Part shown: in pieces, positions 7,172 through 15,413 of the stretch | Layout of the letters: the number at the start of each line of letters is the position of its first letter | Numbering within the stretch: position 1 is the first letter of the stretch | The notes under the pieces: model-generated | The model's database searches: none | Seen by the model: only the letters and a program-made list of their open reading frames with translations | Told to the model about the DNA's origin: nothing | Assembly: GCF_003403075.1 (NCBI RefSeq) | Contig: NZ_CP031557.1 | Span: 4,779,009-4,843,008 of the forward strand | Reading direction: 5' to 3' | Source of the DNA: Flavobacterium psychrotrophum | GTDB taxonomy: Bacteria; Bacteroidota; Bacteroidia; Flavobacteriales; Flavobacteriaceae | DNA length: 64,000 bases | Translations under genes and position numbers: made by a program

Positions 7172-8077
7172 ATGGCACAAAACATAGCATCACATCTACA
7201 AACTCTTGAGGACGAAAGCATCTACATCATCCGTGAGGTAGTGTCGCAGTTCCAAAAGCCGGTATTGCTTTTTAGCGGAGGTAAAGACAGCATAACGCTG
7301 GCACGCCTGGCGCAAAAAGCTTTTTATCCTGCTAAAATTCCGTTTCCGTTCCTGCACATAGATACAGGGCACAACTTTCCTGAGACCATTACCTTTCGCG
7401 ACCAGCTGGTTGAAGAGCTTGGCGTAGAGCTTATAGTGCGTTACGTTCAGGATAGTATAGACCAGAACAAGGCGCAGGAAGAAACCGGAAAATATGCCAG
7501 CCGTAATGCATTGCAAACCGTTACACTTTTAGATGCGATAGAAGAATTTGGCTTTGATGCCTGTATGGGTGGTGCAAGGCGCGATGAAGAAAAGAGCCGT
7601 GCCAAAGAACGTATTTTTTCTGTTCGGGATGATTTCGGGCAATGGGATGCGAAAAAGCAACGCCCTGAGCTCTTCAATATTTTTAACGGTAAGATCGCTT
7701 TTGGCGAAAATGTACGCGCTTTCCCCATCAGTAACTGGACGGAGGAAGACGTGTGGACCTACATTAAACAAGAAGGCATTGGCCTGCCTACCATATATTT
7801 TGCGCATGAGCGTAAACTGGTAAAACGCGATGGCGCATACCTGGCATGGAGCGAACACCTTAACCTTGTGGATAGTGATGAGATTGAAGATCGTGTTGTG
7901 CGTTTCCGTACTGTGGGCGACATGACGTGTACGGCGGCATTTGTAAGCGACGCTTCGGTTATTGATGATATTATGTATGAAAACAAATCTTCTAAATCTT
8001 CTGAGCGAGGCGCCCGTATGGACGATAAGCGTAGTGAGGCTGCCCTGGAGCAAAGGAAAAAGGGAGGATATTTTTAA
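7172..8077 (+). CDS. cysD: Sulfate adenylyltransferase subunit 2
   Basis: This is the ATP-binding subunit of the CysDN ATP sulfurylase, which forms APS from sulfate and ATP. The 301-residue protein opens with the PP-loop L-L-F-S-G-G-K-D-S (about residues 30-38), followed by H-I-D-T-G-H-N-F-P-E and G-G-A-R-R-D-E-E-K-S-R-A-K-E-R, and ends with R-K-K-G-G-Y-F. All are standard CysD blocks. The start ATG 7172 is one base after the cysH stop; an upstream open frame that overlaps cysH is an artefact. It is the second gene of the cysHDN set. Confidence 0.96.
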   Translation: MAQNIASHLQTLEDESIYIIREVVSQFQKPVLLFSGGKDSITLARLAQKAFYPAKIPFPFLHIDTGHNFPETITFRDQLVEELGVELIVRYVQDSIDQNKAQEETGKYASRNALQTVTLLDAIEEFGFDACMGGARRDEEKSRAKERIFSVRDDFGQWDAKKQRPELFNIFNGKIAFGENVRAFPISNWTEEDVWTYIKQEGIGLPTIYFAHERKLVKRDGAYLAWSEHLNLVDSDEIEDRVVRFRTVGDMTCTAAFVSDASVIDDIMYENKSSKSSERGARMDDKRSEAALEQRKKGGYF

Positions 8078-8079
8078 TT

Positions 8080-8150
8080 AAAATAATTTCGCAAAGGCTC
8101 GCAAAGAAGTCGCAAAGACACACAAAGTTTTAGCTTATTTACGTTTCGAA
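8080..8150. repeat. Imperfect tandem repeat of GCAAAG words between cysD and cysN
   Basis: Four spaced copies of CGCAAAG/CACAAAG occur at 8090-8127 with about 10-13 base spacing. The same word family appears at 13186-13275. It is intergenic and non-coding, and probably a dispersed Flavobacterium-type repeat. Confidence 0.45.
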
Positions 8151-8200
8151 ATTGGCTAGCGGCTCAGGACTAAAAGGCTCAGCCGCTTAAAAATAAAATT

Positions 8201-9442
8201 ATGGATCTATTACGCATAAATACAGCCGGTAGTGTTGACGACGGCAAGAGTACCCTCATAGGACGTTTTTTAAACGACAGTAATGCCCTTACCATTGAAC
8301 AGGTAGAGCTTATAGAACGCAAAACCAAAGAGAAGGGTATGGATGACCTTGACTTCTCTGTGCTTACCGATGGCCTTATTGCCGAACGGGAGCAGGGTAT
8401 TACCATAGATGTTGCGCACATTTACTTTTCGAGCGAATCGCGCAAGTTTATCATTGCTGATAGCCCGGGGCATGTAGAATATACCCGCAATATGGTTACT
8501 GGAGCATCTAACTCTGAGGTATCGATCATACTTATTGATGCCCGTAAGGGACTACTGGAGCAAACCCACAGGCATTATTTTATAAGCTGCCTGCTACGGT
8601 TAAAAACCGTGGTTTTCTGTATCAATAAAATGGATCTGGTTAATTATAGTGAAGATACTTTTCTTAACATAGCTGCCGAGATCAATAAAATGACTGCCGG
8701 GTTTGCATATAAGCCCGATGTGCATGTGTTGCCTATAAGTTCGCTTAAAGGAGATAATGTAGTATTTTCTTCGGGCAATACTACATGGTATGGCGGTGGC
8801 ACGCTAAGTGATATTTTGCATGGTATTAAACCTAATGTTGCCGATACAGACGTGTTCCGTATGGATGTGCAGCAGGTACTGCATGTGCAGAACAACGAAT
8901 TTACAGATTACCGTGCTTATGCCGGCCGTATTATAAGCGGAGAAGTTTCGGTAGGAGATAGCATTACGGTATTGCCATCGGGTACGAGTAGTGAGGTGGT
9001 AGAGGTACGCAAGTTTACTAATACATTTACTACAGCAAAGGCAGGCGAATCGGTTCAATTACGTCTTGCAACTGATGTTGATGTTAGCCGCGGTATGATA
9101 CTGGTGCAACAGCCAAACGAAAGGCTATTGGCTAAAGACATTAGTGCGACAATAGTATGGATGGATGAAAAAGCATCACAACCGGGTGGTAAATATATTT
9201 TGCAGGCAGGTACACGCACAGTAGTTTGTAAACTGCAAGGTATTGACGCCATTATTCCGCCAGAAAATCCGGCAGCAGTATATGAATCGGCTACATTAAA
9301 GCTAAATGACATTGCTAAAGTGCAGATAAAAACGGCGGCTCCGGCTTTCCTCGATGCTTTTGAGGCGAACAGGGGCAACGGAGCATTTATTCTAATCGAC
9401 CCCCAAAGCAACAATACCATTGCGGTGGGGTTTGTATCATAG
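8201..9442 (+). CDS. cysN: Sulfate adenylyltransferase subunit 1 (GTPase)
   Basis: The 413-residue GTPase subunit drives APS formation by CysD. The G1 loop G-S-V-D-D-G-K-S-T lies at about residues 11-19, G3 is A-D-S-P-G-H, and G4 is N-K-M-D. Two EF-Tu-like beta domains follow. The protein ends after the third domain, so it lacks the fused CysC kinase seen in longer CysNC proteins, in line with an APS-type CysH. It is 123 bases from cysD with a repeat between. The stop codon lies inside an 8-bp tandem repeat. Confidence 0.96.
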   Translation: MDLLRINTAGSVDDGKSTLIGRFLNDSNALTIEQVELIERKTKEKGMDDLDFSVLTDGLIAEREQGITIDVAHIYFSSESRKFIIADSPGHVEYTRNMVTGASNSEVSIILIDARKGLLEQTHRHYFISCLLRLKTVVFCINKMDLVNYSEDTFLNIAAEINKMTAGFAYKPDVHVLPISSLKGDNVVFSSGNTTWYGGGTLSDILHGIKPNVADTDVFRMDVQQVLHVQNNEFTDYRAYAGRIISGEVSVGDSITVLPSGTSSEVVEVRKFTNTFTTAKAGESVQLRLATDVDVSRGMILVQQPNERLLAKDISATIVWMDEKASQPGGKYILQAGTRTVVCKLQGIDAIIPPENPAAVYESATLKLNDIAKVQIKTAAPAFLDAFEANRGNGAFILIDPQSNNTIAVGFVS

Positions 9443-9472
9443 TTACATAGTTACATAGTTACATAGTTACAA
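9441..9472. repeat. 8-bp tandem repeat AGTTACAT, about four copies
   Basis: AGTTACAT is repeated three times perfectly and a fourth time as AGTTACAA. The first copy begins within the TAG stop codon of cysN. The tract could vary in length by slippage. Confidence 0.8.
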
Positions 9473-9506
9473 AGAGGCAAAGTTTCAGAGTTTGACGAAA
9501 TATAAA

Positions 9507-9540
9507 ATACGGCAATCGTTAAGGTTGCCGTATTTGTTTT
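9507..9540. terminator. Bidirectional terminator between cysN and the DUF1398-like gene
   Basis: ATACGGCAA (9507-9515) pairs with TTGCCGTAT (9525-9533) around a 9-nt loop. It is followed by TTGTTTTTA on the plus strand, and by an A/T-rich tract on the other. It separates two convergent genes. Confidence 0.75.
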
Positions 9541-9938
9541 TAAAGCTGTCTTGGCTGCGGTATTACTTCAGTAATCATGGCATTGCGTGCTTTATCATAA
9601 TAAGTGCAGGTAAGGTTAATTATGTCTACCGTCCATTTTTCAACGCCATCTTCAGCGGCGTGTCCGCAAAAGGTAAGGTAATTGGTTTCGCCTGCCTGGT
9701 GAATTTTTAAGTGGTGCTGTAGCTGTACAGCATTACCGGTATTTGCTACGATGAGATCCTCATATTTTGAGGGTGCTGCCAGTTCATAGTCAATACCATT
9801 GTAAATAGTGTGCCCGTCTGCTACATACTGGCTGTACTGTACTATGCCCAGCTTTTTTAAATCCTGTACATATTGTGGGAAATCTGCACCGCTTTTTACT
9901 TTGGCATGTGCCGCCTTTATTTGGTCGAGTGTAAACAT
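9540..9938 (-). CDS. DUF1398-like protein
   Basis: The 132-residue cytoplasmic protein looks like the DUF1398 family (small proteins related to E. coli YbcV/phage envelope homologues). It opens with M-F-T-L-D-Q-I-K-A-A-H-A-K-V-K-S-G-A-D-F-P and later has Y-N-G-x-D-Y-E-L and E-K-W-x-V-D-I. The biochemical role of the family is unknown. The gene is alone, 30 bases after the stop of the lipoprotein gene upstream, so it may be co-transcribed with it. No signal peptide or membrane segment is seen. Confidence 0.75.
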   Translation of the reverse strand: MFTLDQIKAAHAKVKSGADFPQYVQDLKKLGIVQYSQYVADGHTIYNGIDYELAAPSKYEDLIVANTGNAVQLQHHLKIHQAGETNYLTFCGHAAEDGVEKWTVDIINLTCTYYDKARNAMITEVIPQPRQL

Positions 9939-9968
9939 GTTATGTATGTTTTATTAATATTTTAATGA

Positions 9969-10994
9969 CTACTTCCAGGTGGTTTTTTCATTATAATTTA
10001 TTCTGTTCAGATATTTCATTATATGATCATCCATCTTGGGCTTTAAATCATTGTAAAGCTTGTCATAAATGGGTGCTTTATACTTGTGTATCGCCTTGAA
10101 AACATAATCTTCGTTATCATTAAAATACCATTTATCAGGATAATTTGATTTATCTAAAAGAGATTCCAGCAATTTCAGGCTTTTTCCTGATCTGTAACTA
10201 GCAACTGACCGGCAATAATATTCCAAGACATTATAAGATTGCTGTTTTTTCTTTTTAATATTTTCTTTGAAATACTTTTCAAGTATCGGGAAAAATACTT
10301 CCTGCGGATTAATTTCAATGGCTCTGAATACCCAGTAGCCACAAGGTTCTTCAAGATTATTAAAAATGTCGTGTAAAAAAGGCAGGTCTTGTTCTTTTTT
10401 AAATTTTGATAGCGCGTAGCATGCGCCAAGCTGCGTACCACACCGGTCAGTTTTTACACTGCACTTTGACTTAATGACGGAGTAATACCTTTCATTAGGA
10501 TTAATTTCCTGAATCATCCAGTCAGAAACTTCCAGGTATGGATGCTTTAAAAGTACGCTGTCTATTAAAATGTTCTTTTGTTTTTGTGTCAAAATATGCT
10601 GCGCTTTCCGGATCATTAGGTCAGATATTGTGAATAAACCGCCGGCATCATCATAATACCACCAGGTTACCTTTGCAGTATCATTAAGATGGCGGATCAA
10701 TATATCGAAAAATTTTTCATCTTTTCTGTTTATAAGGGCCCTGTATCCAATAATTCTTAAGATCGGTTTTTTTGAAAGGATTATCTTTTGTAGTTCATCT
10801 TTGGTACATACTTTTTCCAGATAATTTGTAGCAATAGTATCATTAACGGGAAGCTGTTTTTCCTTTGACAATTTTTTTAGGGTCATATTTACCTCACTTC
10901 TAAAATCGGAAGGTTCATAAGGGTATTTTTCTTTTTTTTCGCAGGAAGACAGAGTTACAAATATTAAAGCACAGAGGAAAAGATTTAATTTCAT
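9969..10994 (-). CDS. Lipoprotein with HEAT-like helical repeats
   Basis: The 341-residue product begins with a lipoprotein signal ending in the lipobox L-S-S-C (Cys18), so it is exported and lipid-anchored. The remainder is helical and lysine-rich, with repeated segments such as R-I-I-G-Y-R-A-L-I, A-C-Y-A-L-S-K-F and Y-W-V-F-R-A-I-E that resemble HEAT/armadillo-type repeats. No enzyme motif is visible. A perfect -7 element lies upstream on the minus strand (11018-11025). It may be a scaffold or an orphan; function unknown. Confidence 0.75.
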   Translation of the reverse strand: MKLNLFLCALIFVTLSSCEKKEKYPYEPSDFRSEVNMTLKKLSKEKQLPVNDTIATNYLEKVCTKDELQKIILSKKPILRIIGYRALINRKDEKFFDILIRHLNDTAKVTWWYYDDAGGLFTISDLMIRKAQHILTQKQKNILIDSVLLKHPYLEVSDWMIQEINPNERYYSVIKSKCSVKTDRCGTQLGACYALSKFKKEQDLPFLHDIFNNLEEPCGYWVFRAIEINPQEVFFPILEKYFKENIKKKKQQSYNVLEYYCRSVASYRSGKSLKLLESLLDKSNYPDKWYFNDNEDYVFKAIHKYKAPIYDKLYNDLKPKMDDHIMKYLNRINYNEKTTWK

Positions 10995-11017
10995 ATTTGC
11001 GTGAGTGTTGGTTTACC

Positions 11018-11025
11018 CAAATGTA
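11018..11025 (-). promoter_or_regulatory. -7 element (TACATTTG on the minus strand) of the lipoprotein gene
   Basis: Perfect TAnnTTTG on the minus strand, about 24 bases before the ATG at 10994. Confidence 0.6.
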
Positions 11026-11159
11026 CAGATTTATATAAATCCTCTGCGAAATTTTGTACTTCCTTTGCGGCTCTTTATGAAATATTGTACTGTATGTACT
11101 TTCATTTTTTTTGAACGATAATTAACACGACTACAGTGTCTTTGTGTTTTATTGCTTGT

Positions 11160-11167
11160 TAAATTTG
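11160..11167 (+). promoter_or_regulatory. -7 element TAAATTTG of the TetR-like/ABC1 kinase operon
   Basis: Perfect TAnnTTTG, 20 bases before ATG 11188. A TTTG at 11141-11144 is present but only 15 bases upstream, shorter than the usual -33 spacing. Confidence 0.6.
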
Positions 11168-11187
11168 TACTACTAACACTTTAAGTT

Positions 11188-11856
11188 ATGGCAACGAAGA
11201 AAGCACAACAACCAACCCCGCTTACAAAATCTGATATTATTGATCAATATGCCGACTACTGCCTTATGCACGGCCACAAACCTGCAACTGTATATAAGTT
11301 TGCAAAAAATAACGGCTATGAGGAAGCCGAATTTTACAAGTACTTTACTTCTTTTGATACGCTGGAACGTTTTTACTTTACCGAGATGTTTAACCATGCG
11401 CTCGAAACCCTTGAGGCTTCTCCTGCTTATGGTGAGTTTGGAGGGTTAGAAAAACTGTCGGCGTTTTACTTCACATTTTTTGAGATCGCTACAGCAAACC
11501 GCAGTTTTGTGGTATACAGCCTTACCGAAGGTAGCGGCGCACTCAAAAATCTGCTAAAACTGCGCGAGCTTCGCAAAGAGTTTACAGTATTTGCGCAGGC
11601 AGTATTGGATAAGCCTTTTGAAACCCAGCACCCACGTGCCGATAAGCTACAACAGGATGCCCTACGCGAAGGTGCATGGCTGCAATTTTTGGCCATTTTT
11701 AAATTCTGGCTGAGGGATACCTCTCCGGGCTTTGAAAAGACCGACATTTTTATCGAGAAATCGGTTAAGGCGTCGGGCGACTTAGTGTACAATTCGCCAC
11801 TGCAAAGCCTGTTTGACCTGGGCAAATTCATCTGGAAAGAAAAATTCACGGTTTAA
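11188..11856 (+). CDS. TetR-like regulator (divergent) paired with an ABC1 kinase
   Basis: The 222-residue protein looks like a divergent TetR-family member. An N-terminal helix-turn-helix segment (residues about 15-60: I-I-D-Q-Y, then A-T-V-Y-K-F-A-K-N-N-G, then F-Y-K-Y-F-T-S-F-D-T-L-E-R-F) is followed by a helical C-terminal ligand domain. The first helix lacks the usual TetR sequence, so DNA binding is probable rather than certain. Twelve bases separate it from an ABC1/UbiB kinase gene, implying a two-gene operon. The functional link between the two is unknown. It has its own promoter element at 11160-11167. Confidence 0.7.
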   Translation: MATKKAQQPTPLTKSDIIDQYADYCLMHGHKPATVYKFAKNNGYEEAEFYKYFTSFDTLERFYFTEMFNHALETLEASPAYGEFGGLEKLSAFYFTFFEIATANRSFVVYSLTEGSGALKNLLKLRELRKEFTVFAQAVLDKPFETQHPRADKLQQDALREGAWLQFLAIFKFWLRDTSPGFEKTDIFIEKSVKASGDLVYNSPLQSLFDLGKFIWKEKFTV

Positions 11857-11868
11857 AATTAAGCTGAC

Positions 11869-13176
11869 ATGAAACGATTAGATTCTATCCCCACAAATAA
11901 AATTGAGCGGGTTTCAAAACTCGTGTCTACCGGTGTAAAGATCGGGGGCAACTACCTGAAATATTACGGGCAAAAAATGGTAAACCCTGAGCTTACCAAA
12001 GATGCCCTGCACGAAAATAACGCGACAGATATTTATGATGGACTTAAAGAACTTAAAGGCAGTGCGCTTAAAGTGGCCCAGATGCTAAGCATGGAAAAAA
12101 ACCTGCTGCCGCAAAGCTATGTAGATAAGTTCTCACTAAGCCAGTTTTCTGTACCGCCACTATCAGCTCCACTGGTAATGAAAACCTTTAAAAAATACTT
12201 TGGTGTAGAGCCGCATGTATTATTTGATGAGTTTAGTGCCGATAGTATTAATGCTGCCAGCATAGGGCAGGTGCATAAAGCCAAAAAAGGCGGTAAAGAC
12301 CTTGCGGTAAAGATTCAGTATCCCGGAGTGCGCGACAGCATAGGGACTGATATTGCATTGGTAAAACCCATTGCCCTGCGTATGTTTAACCTTAAAGGTA
12401 CCAGCGATGAGTACTTTCAGGAGGTGGAAGACAAACTGATGGAGGAAACCGATTATACGCTGGAACTTAAGCAAAGCGAAGCCATACGTATTGATTGTGC
12501 AAAGCTTGAAAACATCCGTTTTCCTAAATACTATCCGGAACTAAGCTGCGAAAAGATCATTACGATGGACTGGATGCAGGGGCTTCACCTTTCCGAATGG
12601 TGTAAACAGCAACATACTCAGGAGGAGCGCAATAAAGTAGGGCAGGCGCTTTATGATTTTTATATGTACCAGATACACGGGCTGCATAAATTTCATGCCG
12701 ACCCGCATCCCGGTAATTTTCTTGTAGATGACGAAGCTAATCTTATAGCCATAGACTTTGGATGTATGAAAGAGTTACCGCAGGATTTCTATACGCCATA
12801 TTTTGAACTCATACAACCCGAAACGCTGGATAATGATACGTTGTTTATCGAAAAGCTTGTAACGCTCCAAGTGCTAAAGCCGGATGATAAGCCGGAAGAA
12901 TTTGTGTACTTTAAAGAATTGTTTCATGAATTGCTTAATGTTTTTGTAGAGCCATACCGCCACAAGCATTTCGATTTTTCGCAGGAAACCTTTAATAATG
13001 CCATTGCCGGGCTTAGTGAGCGTTTTGCAAATGATAAGAACATCCGTAAAATGAATACCAACCGTGGCAGCAAACACTTTATCTACGTTAACCGTACGTT
13101 CTTTGGGCTGTTTAGCCTGCTGTATGATATCAGGGCCGAAATTGATATTTATAGTTTTGAGCGATATTTGAAGTAA
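11869..13176 (+). CDS. ABC1/UbiB-family atypical kinase (AarF-like)
   Basis: The 435-residue protein has the ABC1/UbiB kinase-like core. The blocks are A-A-S-I-G-Q-V-H-K-A (Ala-rich loop), V-K-I-Q-Y-P-G-V (ATP-site lysine), E-x-D-Y-x-L-E, H-A-D-P-H-P-G-N-F (about residue 279) and I-D-F-G (about 295). The family-defining N-terminal K-x-G-Q motif reads K-V-A-Q at residues 68-71. UbiB proteins support ubiquinone synthesis, but Bacteroidota use menaquinone, so another lipid or quinone-related role is likely. There is no C-terminal transmembrane pair as in UbiB. It is translated from the same operon as the TetR-like gene. Confidence 0.88.
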   Translation: MKRLDSIPTNKIERVSKLVSTGVKIGGNYLKYYGQKMVNPELTKDALHENNATDIYDGLKELKGSALKVAQMLSMEKNLLPQSYVDKFSLSQFSVPPLSAPLVMKTFKKYFGVEPHVLFDEFSADSINAASIGQVHKAKKGGKDLAVKIQYPGVRDSIGTDIALVKPIALRMFNLKGTSDEYFQEVEDKLMEETDYTLELKQSEAIRIDCAKLENIRFPKYYPELSCEKIITMDWMQGLHLSEWCKQQHTQEERNKVGQALYDFYMYQIHGLHKFHADPHPGNFLVDDEANLIAIDFGCMKELPQDFYTPYFELIQPETLDNDTLFIEKLVTLQVLKPDDKPEEFVYFKELFHELLNVFVEPYRHKHFDFSQETFNNAIAGLSERFANDKNIRKMNTNRGSKHFIYVNRTFFGLFSLLYDIRAEIDIYSFERYLK

Positions 13177-13185
13177 TAAAATTAT

Positions 13186-13275
13186 TTCGCAAAGTCTCTC
13201 AAAGGGGGCACCAAGAAACGTAAAGAATAAAAGCTTTGTGATACTTTGTGCCTCCTTCGTGTTTCTTTGTGAAAG
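13186..13275. repeat. Imperfect inverted repeat of GCAAAG/CTTTGTG words
   Basis: The left half (TTCGCAAAG...GGGGCACCAAGAAACG) is roughly mirrored by the right half (CTTTGTGATACTTTGTGCC...GTTTCTTTGTGAAA). It follows the ABC1 kinase stop and may fold into a long imperfect hairpin. The words are shared with 8080-8150. Confidence 0.5.
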
Positions 13276-13333
13276 AAAAAATAAAACCATTGCTAACAAA
13301 AAGTTAATCGGTGTTTTTACGCAAAACTTTTCT

Positions 13334-13341
13334 TATTTTTG
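13334..13341 (+). promoter_or_regulatory. -7 element TATTTTTG of idi
   Basis: Perfect TAnnTTTG, 14 bases before ATG 13356, giving a very short leader. Confidence 0.55.
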
Positions 13342-13355
13342 AAAGCTGATAGCTT

Positions 13356-13883
13356 ATGGAAGAAGAAAAGGTAATACTGGTAAACGAGCATGATGAGCCT
13401 ATAGGGCTGATGCCTAAAATGGAAGCGCATGAAAAGGCGCTACTGCACCGCGCATTCTCTGTGTTTGTGCTGAATAGCAAAAACGAGATCATGCTGCAAC
13501 AGCGTGCAGCCCATAAATACCACTCGCCATTGTTGTGGACCAACACAACCTGTAGCCACCAACGTGCAGGCGAAACCAACATTGAAGCCGGTACCCGCCG
13601 CCTGCGTGAAGAGATGGGCTTTACTACCCCGCTTAAAGAGCTTTTTTCTTTTATCTATAAAGCACCTTTTGATAATGGCCTTACTGAGCATGAATTAGAT
13701 CATGTAATGATAGGCTATTACGACAATGAACCACAGCTTAATTTTGACGAAGCCGAAAACTGGAAATGGATGGGTATTGAAGCTGTAAAAGCTGATATGC
13801 AGGAACAGCCTGAATTATATACAGTATGGTTTCGAATTATTTTTGATGAATTTTACCATTTTCTGGAAGAGCATAAAGTATAG
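13356..13883 (+). CDS. idi: Isopentenyl-diphosphate delta-isomerase, type I
   Basis: The enzyme interconverts IPP and DMAPP for isoprenoid synthesis (menaquinone, undecaprenol, carotenoids). The 175-residue product has the Nudix-related type I fold: H-R-A-F-S-V-F-V at the start of the core, the catalytic cysteine in W-T-N-T-T-C-S-H, the Nudix-like A-G-T-R-R-L-R-E-E-M-G-F helix, and the metal-binding glutamates in T-E-H-E-L-D-H. Length is typical for bacterial Idi. It has its own promoter element and is separated from the next gene by 80 bases of repeat-like sequence. Confidence 0.95.
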   Translation: MEEEKVILVNEHDEPIGLMPKMEAHEKALLHRAFSVFVLNSKNEIMLQQRAAHKYHSPLLWTNTTCSHQRAGETNIEAGTRRLREEMGFTTPLKELFSFIYKAPFDNGLTEHELDHVMIGYYDNEPQLNFDEAENWKWMGIEAVKADMQEQPELYTVWFRIIFDEFYHFLEEHKV

Positions 13884-13963
13884 TTGTCGGATAATAGTTG
13901 GTGGTTGCCAGAAGCTACCGGCAACTGATAACCAACAACTGACAACCAATAATCAATAACTAA
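13884..13963. repeat. Short low-complexity direct/inverted repeats (CAACTGA words)
   Basis: CAACTGATAACCAACAACTGACAACCAA and the inverse-type GTTGTCGG...AGTTGGTGGTTG words alternate here. This is another intergenic repeat type common in flavobacteria. Nothing else is seen in the gap. Confidence 0.4.
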
Positions 13964-14374
13964 ATGAGAGTAACCGTAAGCCGAAGCGCCCATTTTAATG
14001 CTGCACACCGCCTGTACCGTAAAGACTGGACAGATGAGCAGAACAATGCCGTTTTTGGTAAATGCAATAACCCCAACTTTCATGGGCATAACTATGAACT
14101 CATTGTAAGTGTTACGGGAGAAATTGATAAAGAGACGGGATATGTTATTGACATTAAAATTTTAAAAGACATTATAACCGATGAGGTAGAAGTGCCTTTT
14201 GACCATAAAAACCTCAATCTTGATGTGCCGGAGTTTGCCAGCCTGAACCCTACCGCCGAGAATATAGTAGTGGTAATATGGAACCGCATTCGAAACCGTA
14301 TAAACCCCGATTTGGATATAGAAGTAACACTCTATGAAACGCCACGGAATTTTGTAACTTATAAAGGAGATTAA
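13964..14374 (+). CDS. queD: 6-carboxytetrahydropterin synthase / PTPS family (QueD-like)
   Basis: The 136-residue product has the tunnelling-fold PTPS motifs. Zinc ligands are in A-H-F-N-A-A-H and in F-H-G-H-N-Y, the catalytic cysteine is in F-G-K-C-N-N-P-N, F-D-H-K-N-L-N is the catalytic His/Asp region, and P-T-A-E-N precedes the last helix. QueD makes 6-carboxytetrahydropterin for queuosine. Eukaryotic-like PTPS makes 6-pyruvoyl-tetrahydropterin, and the F-G-K-C-N-N form also occurs in such enzymes, so the exact product is uncertain. It precedes manA by 13 bases and is likely co-transcribed with it. Confidence 0.88.
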   Translation: MRVTVSRSAHFNAAHRLYRKDWTDEQNNAVFGKCNNPNFHGHNYELIVSVTGEIDKETGYVIDIKILKDIITDEVEVPFDHKNLNLDVPEFASLNPTAENIVVVIWNRIRNRINPDLDIEVTLYETPRNFVTYKGD

Positions 14375-14387
14375 CCAATATACAATC

Positions 14388-15356
14388 ATGGAATTTAAAC
14401 AGTACCCATTAATTTTTACCCCAATATTACAGGACAGGATCTGGGGAGGCGAGAAGCTTAAAACTGACCTTGGAAAAGATATACCTACAACCACTACAGG
14501 AGAAAGCTGGGAACTTTCTGCAGTGCCGGGTAATGTTAGTGTAGTAAAGAATGGCCCTCTTGCAGGACAGCCACTGGATGCACTTTTAGGGCAGTACCCT
14601 GATGAAATACTTGGTACGGCAGTTCATGCTAAATTCGGGAAGCAGTTTCCGCTGTTGTTCAAGTTCCTTGACGCGCGCGAAGACCTTTCTATACAGGTGC
14701 ACCCTAACGACGAGCTGGCTAAGGAGCGCCACAACTCTTTTGGTAAAACCGAAATGTGGTATGTAATGCAGGCAGACGAAGGTTCGCGCATTATTGTAGG
14801 CTTTAACCATAAATCTAGCCCTGAAGAATATCTTGAAAAGCTGGAAAGTAAGCAGCTTATTGACATCCTTAATCAGGAGCCGGCTAAAAAAGGAGATGTG
14901 TATTTTCTTGAAACAGGAACAATTCACGCTATAGGCGCCGGTATTGTTATTGCAGAGATACAGCAAACCAGTGATATTACCTACCGTATTTACGACTGGG
15001 ACAGGGTAGATGCTAACGGTAACGGCCGCGAACTACACGTAGAGCAGGCACTTGATGCCATGAACTATAACGAGACTGATACAAAGAAGACGTATAGCGA
15101 AGATGTGAATAAGAGCAATACCATGGTAGACTGCCCTTATTTTACAACAAACTTCCTTCCGTTGGATGGTAGTGCTGAGGTAAGCAAAGACGGAAACAGC
15201 TTTACCGTTTATATTTGTACTGAAGGCGAATATACCGTTACAGTAGATGGCGAAGCCTACAGCTTTAAAAAAGGCGATACTGTGCTTTTACCTGCTGCTG
15301 TAAAGGGTTACAACCTTAACGGAACGGCCACTTTGTTAGAAATATATATTTCTTAA
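14388..15356 (+). CDS. manA: Mannose-6-phosphate isomerase, class I
   Basis: This zinc enzyme interconverts fructose 6-phosphate and mannose 6-phosphate, feeding GDP-mannose synthesis. The 322-residue protein shows P-I-L-Q-D-R-I-W-G-G at the N-terminus, the metal site S-I-Q-V-H-P-N-D followed by K-T-E-M-W-Y-V, and the downstream histidine in E-T-G-T-I-H-A-I-G. The short length matches the Firmicutes/Bacteroidota class I type. It can supply mannose phosphate for the manC encoded in the polysaccharide locus at 40581. It is probably co-transcribed with the PTPS gene. Confidence 0.93.
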   Translation: MEFKQYPLIFTPILQDRIWGGEKLKTDLGKDIPTTTTGESWELSAVPGNVSVVKNGPLAGQPLDALLGQYPDEILGTAVHAKFGKQFPLLFKFLDAREDLSIQVHPNDELAKERHNSFGKTEMWYVMQADEGSRIIVGFNHKSSPEEYLEKLESKQLIDILNQEPAKKGDVYFLETGTIHAIGAGIVIAEIQQTSDITYRIYDWDRVDANGNGRELHVEQALDAMNYNETDTKKTYSEDVNKSNTMVDCPYFTTNFLPLDGSAEVSKDGNSFTVYICTEGEYTVTVDGEAYSFKKGDTVLLPAAVKGYNLNGTATLLEIYIS

Positions 15357-15378
15357 CAGGTATTAAGGTTAAAAGACG

Positions 15379-15386
15379 TAGTTTTG
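15379..15386 (+). promoter_or_regulatory. -7 element TAGTTTTG of the small helical protein gene
   Basis: Perfect TAnnTTTG, 27 bases before ATG 15414. Confidence 0.55.
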
Positions 15387-15413
15387 CATTCATAAATTTA
15401 AAAGAACAACAAG

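Noticed and set aside
9441..9472. A possible CRISPR-like repeat array
   Set aside because: The units are contiguous 8-bp repeats with no unique spacers. No CRISPR array was found anywhere in the window.
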